Shown here piece after piece: positions 6,613 through 11,404 of a stretch of 11,404 bases of DNA. This DNA is from Baffinella frigidus (Eukaryota; Cryptophyceae; Cryptomonadales; Baffinellaceae). A program made the translations under genes and the position numbers. Every line of letters starts with the position of its first letter. Within the stretch, counting starts at the first letter, position 1. The DNA lies in the NCBI GenBank assembly GCA_026770585.1, contig MU646506.1, forward strand, positions 314,579 through 325,982, written 5' to 3'. Below the pieces are notes generated by a model. It saw nothing but the letters and a program-made list of their open reading frames with translations, was not told the DNA's origin and ran no database searches.

Positions 6613-6978
6613 ATGGTGGGAATGACGGCGTTCGCCGCCGCCCCCTCGGCATGCCGCCCTAGCAGCATCGCCTTCACTGCCCCGCATCTCGCGGGCAGTT
6701 CATCAAGTACCGTGTCCGGCCCGGCGGTGGCGCCACAGCAGCGGGGTGGTGTGAGGGTGCTGCGCGCCTCTTCTGATCAGCAGGAAGAGGCGGAGCGCCA
6801 GGGGGGCAGGAAGGGGTTCTACGTGCGCCCGAGCAAGGCGCTGGAGAAGGGCGGAGGATTCTACGTGCCGGGGGTCGATGGATCGCGGCTGCGGCTGGGG
6901 TTGGCGGGCGCCGCGGTGTTGCTGTTGTTTGTGAACCGCGCGATCACGCCAGGGGGGGCCGATCCGGAGTTCTCGCAG
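6613..6978 (+). CDS. first exon: transit peptide, conserved motif and membrane segment
   Basis: 122 codons from ATG 6613 (a second ATG at 6622 is also possible). Residues 1-52 are rich in Ala, Ser and Pro without acidic residues, with VRVLRA at 47-52 as a likely processing site: a plastid transit peptide. There is no preceding signal peptide, which favours a primary green plastid. Residues 72-87 carry RPSKALEKGGGFYVPG, then SRLRL, a hydrophobic segment (about 93-108) ending FVNR, and DPEFSQ. The donor is CAG|GTGCCC at 6979; past it the frame loses its protein-like character and stops at 7134. The 178-base intron ends CCTCTCCTGCCGCAG, with AATAAC as a plausible branch site. Expected location: thylakoid membrane. 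Confidence 0.75.
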
Positions 6979-9390
6979 GTGCCCTACCGCCGATGCCTGG
7001 GCCCCATTCCGTGTGCTCGCGTGAAAGGGCGTTTCACCCACCAGCTGAGAAGTGCTCGTGTTCCCAGCCATCGCACAACATGGATTCCACGACTGCCGAG
7101 TTGGTGTCTTAAGGGTCTCTCAGTTGAAGAATAACCTGGTACCTCTCCTGCCGCAGCTTGTCTCCGAAGCGACTGTCGTCTGCACTGCCGCGGTGCCCCC
7201 CTCCTCCGAGTTCAGCAGGTTCAGCTTTAGTGACCACAGTCAACATTCCACTCCCACCACGGACACGCCTCTGCTGATCCGCAACCCGCTCGGCTACGCA
7301 ACGCTCGGCTGGTGGTAATTCTGTGATCCGACCACACGATCGATGGCAGCCAGTCACACCGTGCATTCGCTTGCACGAACTCTCTCGGTGCCCCGGCTCA
7401 GACACAACCTCTGTGGGGGTGCATATGTAACGGCCGTGTTGGTATTCTCAAACATCTCTCTCCACTACTGAACCTCGCTGGCGTGCCTTTCGAATTTGCC
7501 TTGAGGACTTTTAAAACTTGGTTGTAATAAGGATACACGTCAATTTCTTCGAAGAATTATGTGCCAAGTTGTGAAAACTATTTTGCTGTAACCCAACCGC
7601 GGGTCTGATTCGGGCCGGGAGGAATTCGAAAGGCAGCGAGGTTGAGTAGAAGATCTCAAGAGTGGTACCGGGGACTCGCGGCGGCAGGTCCTAGGCGCAC
7701 AGTCGATTGTCAGCGCGCCCAAGGCTCCCGCCGCCGCGTCCGAGTCAGGTCCGCGTTCGCACCCGCCTTTTTGCTTTACAGCAAGTGAAGCAAACAGTCG
7801 ACGGTTTGCTTCACAGGAAGTCTCTCCCGGACGAGCAGGCGCGTTGAGCGCCTTCTTTTTTATGGTTTAGGGTTTAGGTGAATGGGCGAGGTTCTTTCGC
7901 CGTCGCCGCTTCCGAGTCAGGTCCGCGTTCATACACGCCTTTTTCAAGGCGTTGGTTTTACTTCCTGAAAAGCAAACAGTCGACGGTTTTCTTTTTAGGA
8001 AGTCTCTCCCGTGGGAGTGGGCGCGTTGAGCACCGACAAACGACAGCACTGTCGATTTCGACTGCACTGTCGTTTGTCAACGCGCCCAAGGCTCCCGCCG
8101 CCGCGTCCGAGTCAGGTTTATCCGGGGAAACCTGTGTGTCTTTCATTTGATGGCAATGAAAATTACTACACAATTCGTTCTTACGAGTAATATTAAATCA
8201 TTTTCATTGGAATCAAATGAAAGAAAAATAGGTTTCCCCGGATAAAGGTCCGCATTCGTACTCGCGGTGTAGCGGAACTTCGTGGAAAGAAAACAGTCGA
8301 CTTTTTGCTTTACAAGAAGTCTCTCCCGCGTGAGTAGGCGCGTTGAGCGCCGGGTTCGTTCGAGTTTTGTTGCAGCATCAGTTGTTTTACAGTAGAGCCT
8401 TGACATCCAAATCCTAAAGCAAAGTCCCTCGGATTTTTGTTAACGTTGACTTTTGAATAACCCCCCATAAAAACAGCTCTCTTCGCGGAACCTAGCCTCT
8501 CTGAGACCACATGCGTTGCTTTACAGGAGACATGAGTTGTTTTACAGGTTGTGCGTCACAGCACAGTAACGCGACTCTCTTGGCAGGCGCGGAGTCAGGG
8601 GGGGCTCCTGCGGCCACGGCACCGTTTGCAGAACCTAGCCTCTCCGAGACGGGTGTTGGTTGCTTTACTGTAGTTGCTTTACAGTAGACATCAGTTGCTT
8701 TAGAGCAGTTTCTTTACAGCACAGTAAAGCGACTCTCTCGGCGACTCTCTCGGCAGGTGCGGCGTCAGGGGGGGATCATGCAGCCTCCGGACCGTTTGCA
8801 GAACCTAGCCTCTCTGAGACGGCGCAGGATCGCCTCGAGTGGCTCGTTCAGGTTATGAGGCCCCCATACTTGTTCGTGTTGTTGTTTGTGTTCTTCTTCT
8901 TCTTCATTTTCTTCTTCTTCTTCTTCTTCTTCTTCTTCTTCTTCGTGTTCGTCGTCGTCGTGTTCTTCTTCTTCTTCTTCACCAGTACCCTCAAGGTGCA
9001 TGCACCCACGAAGGCCTTGTTGGTATTGACAAAGGTGTCTCGGCAGACCGGCTGGCATTGCCAACAGTCTCGCGGCAGACGTGGTGGTATTGAGCAAGGT
9101 GTCTCGGTACGCCGCGGCGGGTGCGTCGCTAGTTCTCCCAAGCCTTGTCAGAGTGATGCAAAAGTCCCCGTGCTTAGAGGGCGGCCGTGTTGGTATTGAA
9201 TCCCAGGTATTGATGAAGGTGTCTCGGCAGGCTGCGGCGGGTGCGTCGCCGCGCGGGAGCTGCGCTACGGTACGTGCTGCTTCGCTTTGCTGATACCTGA
9301 GGGGGGGAGAGGGGGGGGGAGAGAGGGAGAGAGACAGCGAGACGGAGAGAGACAGCGAGACGGAGAGACACAGTAACAGAGTGACAGAGT

Positions 9391-9432
<42 letters not shown>

Positions 9433-11404
9433 TCCCTTTGATGATACCAGGAGAGAGAGAGCTTCACTTCAATGGTTTAGGAGCAAGAGAGCATTAGATT
9501 TGACGATGCACCAGCGAGAGAGAGAGAGAATTCCCTTGAATTATATCAAGAACGAAAGAGAGAGATCCATATATTGGTACACACTTTGAGAGACAACTAC
9601 TGTGAGCGAATGCCTGTGCTGTCGATAACTATGACCGTATTCGTGAGTTATGCTCAGCCATACCGTGGTAACAACAGTTGAGAACCGCACGCGAAGTGCC
9701 AAAGATTCCATTCTTGATGACACCAACATTCAAGAGCTAGCGAGCAAGCATCCACGACCGCCGCAGTCTACTTTCAGGACACAGCGTACTTTCAGGTCAC
9801 ACTGTACATTCAGGGTCAGGGTCGGGGTCAGGGTCAGGGTCAGGATCTTGACGCAGGCCTCCCTGCACTGGCAGGTGCTTACCTCGGAGGGTTTGATGGC
9901 GTCTTCCTCTCAGCCGAGCGCCGGGAGAGACGCTGCTCAGGTGTTTCCCCCAGGCCAGTGCAATCACCCGCACGCGCTTACAAAGCCTGCACAGCCCCTG
10001 TAAACTATTGCAGTCGGTGTTTCCCCCGAGACCTGAAAAATCCTCGGTCACCACACGGTGGACTACCAACCTTTCATCAGACGTGAACTTGCCTGAATAA
10101 AATTGACTTTGAGGATGTTTCTAATGCAAATTGGGCACGTTACACGCGGAATTCTGGCCCCAACGAAACCCTCGAAGCCCACTGTGTGGTTATCCCTGGA
10201 TGACACGGTAAGTTGCACGGCACGCAACCTCCCTGCAAACCTCCCGACCCCCAAACCCCAAATCCCAGAACCCAGAACCCAAACTCCAAACTCCAAACTC
10301 CAAACCCTAACACCTCACCCCTAATCCCCTCGCCTCCCAACCCCCTAAACCCTAACCCTAAACCTTAAACCCTCAACCCTGAACCCAACACCCTAAACCC
10401 TAAACTCTAAACCCTAAACACCAAACCCTTACCCCTCTCCCCCGCCACCCGCCACAGGCAGCGTTCGCAGCAGCAGTAGGACTCTTCCCGGGGGGGCAGG
10501 GGGGGGACACCAAACACCAAACACCAAACACCAAACACCAAACACCAAACACCAAACACCAAACACCAAACACCAAATCTAAACCCTAAACCCTGAACCA
10601 TAAACCCTAACCATAAACCCTAAACCCCAAACCATAAACCATAAACCCTAAACCCCAAACCCCACACCCAAACCCCAAGCCCTAAATCTTAAACCCTAAA
10701 CCCTAGCCCATAAACCCTGAATCCTAACACTCTCCCTCGCCACCCGGCACAGGCAGCGTTCACTGCAGCAGCAGGACTCTTCCCAGGAGGGCAGGGGGGG
10801 GGGCTAACACCTCAACCCTAACTCCCTCGCCTCCCAGCCCCCTTACCCCAAACCCCTAAACCGTAAACCATGAACCCTAAACCCTGACCCCCCCGCGCGT
10901 CCCGCGCGGCACAGGCAGCGTTCACCGCCGCAGCAGGACTCTTCCCGGGGGGGCAGGGGGGGGTGCGGGTGGTGCGCCGCGGGGACGGGGAGGGTGGTGG
11001 GGTGTTTGGAGTCGTTCCGGCGAGTTCTGAGGTACTGGCACCCTTTGTGGTTGTTAGTTTTGTAATGCGGTGTTATCTCAGAAAAGGAGTTCTAAAACTC
11101 GTTTTCTCAAGTCACTTCCCCTTCAAATGTATCAACTTATTTTTTTCTCTACGCATAAGTTGACATATTTGAAGGGAACCTCGCTTAAGAAAACGAGTTT
11201 TAGACCTCCTTTTCTGAGATAAGGTAGGGCGCTGCGGGAGCTCGGTGTACTAACTGCTCCAAACCATTCGCCGTCCTTCCTCAACTCGCGCTTCCCTCAG
11301 GCGTGGTATGCGATCAATAAACGCCCCCCCCCCCCCCCCCTCCTCCCCCCCCCCCCCCCCCCGGCGTGGTATGCGATCAATAAACGCCCCCCCCCCCCCC
11401 CCCC
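6613..11404 (+). CDS. split gene for a plastid-targeted membrane protein, possibly CCB2/CCB4-like (span; incomplete at right edge)
   Basis: This entry gives the whole span; exons I can place are listed separately: 6613-6978, 7157-7192, 8720-8851, 9231-9269, 9857-9940 (weak), 10178-10207, 10915-11031 and 11301 onward. As placed, all joins are phase 0. In order they give a transit peptide, GGGFYVPG motif, membrane segment ending VNR, SQ-LVSE, DRLEWLVQ, WLSLDDT, FPGGQGG and AWYAINK. This order resembles what I remember of CCB2/CCB4 proteins (cofactor assembly of complex C subunit B), thylakoid proteins needed for covalent haem attachment to cytochrome b6. Missing: an exon for a second membrane segment, and certainty for 9270-10177. 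The gene could be intact with very long introns, or decaying. Confidence 0.4.
7157..7192 (+). CDS. second exon (LVSEATVVCTAA)
   Basis: Follows the strong acceptor CCTCTCCTGCCGCAG (7142-7156) in phase 0, giving EFSQ-LVSEATVV across the junction. An SQ-x-x-SE pattern after the first membrane segment is what I remember of the CCB2/CCB4 family. The donor GCG|GTGCCC (7193) has the same first six intron bases as intron 1, but is not a strong consensus; the frame stays open to 7318, so the exon could be longer. Confidence 0.45.
7193..7440 (+). other. presumed intron sequence, no feature seen
   Basis: Unique-looking sequence with no repeat or convincing exon. A possible acceptor (GCCCCGGCTCAG, ending near 7400) precedes a frame that runs into the foldback element; I do not support it as an exon. 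Confidence 0.35.
7441..7669. mobile_element. 229-bp imperfect foldback element
   Basis: Outer arms GGTA...CTACTGAACCTCGCTG (7441-7480) and CAGCGAGGTTGAGTAG...TACC (7634-7669). Inner pairs are GCCTTTCGAATT with AATTCGAAAGGC, then AACTTGG with CCAAGTT, centred on the palindrome TTCTTCGAAGAA. It lies in a presumed intron. Non-coding. Confidence 0.65.
8035..8078. repeat. 44-base hairpin between repeat units 2 and 3
   Basis: 12-bp perfect stem GACAAACGACAG/CTGTCGTTTGTC, with CACTGTCG present twice in the interior. Unit 1 has a diverged counterpart upstream (CAGTCGATTGTCAGCGCGCC). Confidence 0.65.
8117..8246. mobile_element. 130-bp TTTATCC foldback element with an empty site next door
   Basis: Inverted ends of about 45 bases: TTTATCCGGGGAAACCT, CTTTCATTTGAT, AATGAAAAT and their complements. 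Units 1 and 2 of the surrounding tandem repeat have the uninterrupted site GAGTCAGGTCCGC, which fixes the insertion point; GGT occurs on both sides, suggesting a 2-3 bp target duplication. AT-rich interior, no coding. Confidence 0.8.
8470..8719 (+). repeat. upstream copies of the head of exon 8720-8851
   Basis: The block GAACCTAGCCTCTCTGAGAC occurs at about 8488, 8631 and 8801. The second copy is long: CACAG|CACAGTAACGCGACT (splice junction near 8566) through GAGACG, reading HSNATLLAGAESGGAP and PFAEPSLSETG in the same frame as the real exon (HSKATLS, PFAEPSLSETAQ). A shorter copy at 8485 reads AEPSLSET. Between copies, TTGCTTTACAG-like words (8382, 8514, 8534, 8671, 8693) resemble the exon's own acceptor. 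Confidence 0.6.
8720..8851 (+). CDS. middle exon ending DRLEWLVQ
   Basis: 44 codons from the acceptor TTTCTTTACAG (ends 8719) to donor CAG|GTTATG (8852), phase 0 at both ends. It reads HSKATLSATLSAGAASGG, then PFAEPSLSETAQDRLEWLVQ. An in-frame 12-bp duplication gives ATLSATLS. An alternative acceptor is TCTCTCGGCAG (ends 8755). The end recalls an EL-W segment I remember following the membrane part of CCB2/CCB4 proteins. The start of this exon occurs in partial copies upstream; only this copy continues into QDRLEWLVQ. Confidence 0.5.
8891..8981 (+). repeat. TTC microsatellite with CGT interruptions
   Basis: Long (TTC)n interrupted by ATTT and GTCGTCGTCGTG. It lies about 40 bases into the intron after exon 8720-8851. 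The Leu/Phe or Glu/Lys open frames here are microsatellite translations. Confidence 0.95.
9018..9130 (+). repeat. diverged upstream copies of the acceptor and head of exon 9231-9269
   Basis: TTGGTATTGA then AAGGTGTCTCGG occurs at 9018-9045 and 9084-9109, and (with an insertion) before the exon at 9231. The second copy continues GCCGCGGCGGGTGCGTCGCT, matching the exon start GCTGCGGCGGGTGCGTCGCC with a synonymous first codon, but its acceptor AG is altered (CGGTAC). CGGCCGTGTTGGTATT also occurs at 7432, so the family extends further. Confidence 0.55.
9231..9269 (+). CDS. small exon (AAAGASPRGSCAT)
   Basis: 13 codons between the acceptor GTGTCTCGGCAG (ends 9230) and the good donor ACG|GTACGT (9270), phase 0 on both sides, so it can follow DRLEWLVQ directly. 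An Ala/Ser-rich segment is plausible at this place in the remembered family layout. Supported by splice sites, phase and the upstream head copy only; the family match at this short length is weak. Confidence 0.38.
9301..9431 (+). repeat. purine-rich simple repeats ending in a (GACA)n tract
   Basis: GGGGGGAGAG tracts, then GACAGCGAGACGGAGA twice, GTGACAGA twice, then about ten GACA tetramers (9391-9431). Further GAGAGA runs follow at 9452, 9512 and 9556. The rest of 9432-9769 shows nothing supportable. Confidence 0.95.
9770..9846 (+). repeat. TACTTTCAGG triplicate and (GGGTCA)n
   Basis: Three ~18-base spaced words (CTACTTTCAGG, GTACTTTCAGG, GTACATTCAGG), each ending like a splice acceptor, then GGGTCA hexamers to 9845. 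This could be another multiplied acceptor. Confidence 0.7.
9857..9940 (+). CDS. weak candidate exon between 9269 and 10178
   Basis: Acceptor TCTTGACGCAG (ends 9856), donor CTCAG|GTGTTT (9941), 28 codons in phase 0 reading ASLHWQVLTSEGLMASSSQP and SAGRDAAQ. A shorter version starts after the pyrimidine-rich GTCTTCCTCTCAG (9913). Another frame of the same DNA is also open and protein-like (AYLGGFDGVFLSAE), so the frame is undecided. A minus-strand donor-like GAG|GTAAGC overlaps at about 9875-9885. Confidence 0.22.
10178..10207 (+). CDS. exon ending WLSLDDT before a GTAAGT donor
   Basis: The donor ACG|GTAAGT at 10208 is a full consensus. The frame before it reads PTVWLSLDDT and is open back to 10097 (VTRGILAPTKPSK precedes). 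The start is uncertain: CTCGAAG (ends 10177) gives phase 0; GAG (ends 10113) gives a longer exon with a split codon. Joined to 10915 it reads WLSLDDT-AAFTAAAGLFPGGQ, resembling the 'LSL-PGR-EF-LP-QG' layout I remember near the C-terminus of CCB2/CCB4 proteins. Confidence 0.45.
10249..10437 (+). repeat. CCCTAAA/CCCCAAA array in the intron before exon 10915
   Basis: It begins about 40 bases after the GTAAGT donor, C-rich on the sense strand, with CTCCAAA and CCCTAAC variants. Similar tracts continue at 10578-10735 and about 10830-10886 between the repeated exon heads. The phrase CTAACACCTC-CCCTAA and CCCTCGCCTCCCA recurs at 10308 and 10803, so larger units were duplicated too. Confidence 0.85.
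10441..10806 (+). repeat. two upstream copies of the head of exon 10915 (from 10458 and 10753)
   Basis: Each copy has the acceptor (CCGCCACAG or CCGGCACAG) followed by about 48 bases of exon text: AAFAAAVGLFPGGQGG in copy 1 and AAFTAAAGLFPGGQGG in copy 2; the true exon also reads AAFTAAAGLFPGGQGG. After the GGGCAGGGGGG run, copies 1 and 2 fall back into telomere-like repeat, while the third continues as exon. Neither upstream copy has an obvious donor. Confidence 0.7.
10507..10577 (+). repeat. homogeneous (ACACCAA)n tandem array
   Basis: About ten near-perfect 7-mers, a variant of the CCCTAAA unit, starting directly after exon-head copy 1. Its uniformity contrasts with the degenerate arrays around it, suggesting recent local amplification. 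Confidence 0.95.
10915..11031 (+). CDS. penultimate exon (AAFTAAAGLFPGGQGG to VVPASSE)
   Basis: 39 codons from acceptor GCGCGGCACAG (ends 10914) to donor GAG|GTACTG (11032), phase 0 at both ends. It reads AAFTAAAGLFPGGQGGVRVV, RRGDGEGGG, VFGVVPASSE. The FPGGQGGVRVV then GGGVFGVV pattern recalls the LP-QG-V then GGV-V-G strands near the C-terminus of CCB2/CCB4 proteins. The frame stays open to 11163, so the donor choice matters; 11032 is preferred because it joins in phase to 11301. Confidence 0.5.
11073..11222. mobile_element. 150-bp TTATC foldback element in the last intron
   Basis: Long inverted arms: TTATCTCAGAAAAGGAG, CTAAAACTCGTTTTCT, CTTCAAATGT, CAACTTA and their complements, with a loop of about 15 bases. 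GGT lies on both sides, as with 8117-8246, but the sequences differ. AT-rich against GC-rich surroundings; non-coding. Confidence 0.8.
11248..11254 (+). promoter_or_regulatory. TACTAAC branch-point consensus
   Basis: Exact TACTAAC, 46 bases before the AG of the pyrimidine-rich acceptor CTTCCCTCAG (ends 11300). This is the clearest complete 3' splice signal in the window. Confidence 0.6.
11300..11404 (+). repeat. tandem exon-head plus poly-C repeat at the window edge
   Basis: The 24-base GGCGTGGTATGCGATCAATA-AACG occurs at 11300 and 11363 (63 bases apart), each followed by a long C-run. Here the first copy has the good acceptor and the second has poly-C before it. The window ends in poly-C. 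Confidence 0.85.
11301..11324 (+). CDS. start of a final or further exon (AWYAINK), lost in poly-C
   Basis: After TACTAAC and CTTCCCTCAG the phase-0 frame reads AWYAINKR, then enters a C-run of uncertain length. A W-x-x-I-x-K pattern near the C-terminus would suit CCB2/CCB4-type proteins as I remember them. The true continuation is not visible; the C-runs may be assembly error or a real low-complexity tract. Confidence 0.42.

Larger units (their letters stand above)
7714..8352 (+). repeat. three tandem units (~140 bp), each with a GTCGAC-looped hairpin
   Basis: The units start near 7714, 7890 and 8078, and share CGCGCCCAAGGCTCCCGCCG, GAGTCAGGTCCGC, AACAGTCGAC, GAAGTCTCTCCCG and GGCGCGTTGAG. 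Each forms a stem around GTCGAC (7785-7814, 7961-8002, 8278-8320), with different stem bases but pairing kept in the first two. One frame reads APKAPAAASESGP and later QEVSP in units 1 and 3, so an exon may underlie them. In unit 3 the CCCGC|GTGAGT at 8331 is a good donor absent in the others. Unit 3 is interrupted by a 130-bp element. Confidence 0.7.

Noticed and set aside
7714-8352. CRISPR-like repeat-spacer array
   Set aside because: Units are long, unequally diverged and eukaryotic in context, with no short identical repeats or uniform spacers.
8765-9141. Minus-strand Glu- and Lys-rich frames
   Set aside because: Reverse reading of the TTC microsatellite plus antisense of the exon.
8660-9199. 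Single continuous 179-residue protein including a Phe/Val run
   Set aside because: The run is the TTC microsatellite. Only the part 8720-8851 looks coding, with a donor before the microsatellite.
9650-10003. Plus-strand frame MLSHTVVTTVENRTRSAKD as a separate gene
   Set aside because: The first 35 residues look protein-like, but it then crosses hexamer repeats and has no homology I recognise or clear start context. Only 9857-9940 is kept, as a weak exon.
9797-10069. Minus-strand frame ending in DPDPDP and a nearby GAG|GTAAGC donor
   Set aside because: DP repeats are the GGGTCA hexamers read backward; the donor has no convincing exon or acceptor partner.

Overview
Eukaryotic nuclear DNA, most likely from a green alga. 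The evidence is TTTAGGG/CCCTAAA-type repeats scattered inside the sequence, consensus spliceosomal sites (GTAAGT, TACTAAC, pyrimidine-rich tracts before AG), and an N-terminus that looks like a primary-plastid transit peptide. A prasinophyte is a guess from general style. No rRNA, tRNA, CRISPR array or prokaryotic operon was seen. Most of the window is intron and intergenic repeat, and the coding sequence is in short exons.

Layout. 1-1135: 3' part of a plus-strand gene, with an exon after a telomere-like array, a long intron, and a terminal exon ending at 1135; the start of that last exon is repeated three times in the intron. 1136-2046: foldback (MITE-like) elements and an 81-bp direct repeat. 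2047-4611: two ~200-bp direct repeats enclose a ~2.2-kb imperfect palindrome (G-rich array, core with inverted ends, C-rich array). 4635-5448: nested foldback elements and a 147-bp inverted repeat. 5504-6030: 3' end of a minus-strand gene. 6030-6612: GC-rich stretch and a probable promoter. 6613 to the right edge: one plus-strand gene in many short exons, separated by introns full of repeats.

The 6613-11404 gene has a plastid transit peptide, an RPS-ALE-GGGFYVPG motif, a membrane segment and short downstream exons. In order these recall the CCB2/CCB4 family (cofactor assembly of complex C subunit B; haem attachment to cytochrome b6). The match is from remembered family features, not a search. 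The exons I could place keep phase 0, but the exon for a second membrane segment and some middle exons were not found.

The most unusual feature is a recurring pattern. Directly upstream of several exons lie extra copies of the intron's 3' end plus the first codons of that exon. The copy nearest the exon body is the complete one. It is seen upstream of 1026, 8720, 9231 and 10915, and perhaps at 11301. In one pair all four base differences over 16 codons are synonymous. Three or four of the introns also carry CCCTAAA-like arrays, C-rich on the sense strand, ending near the splice acceptor.
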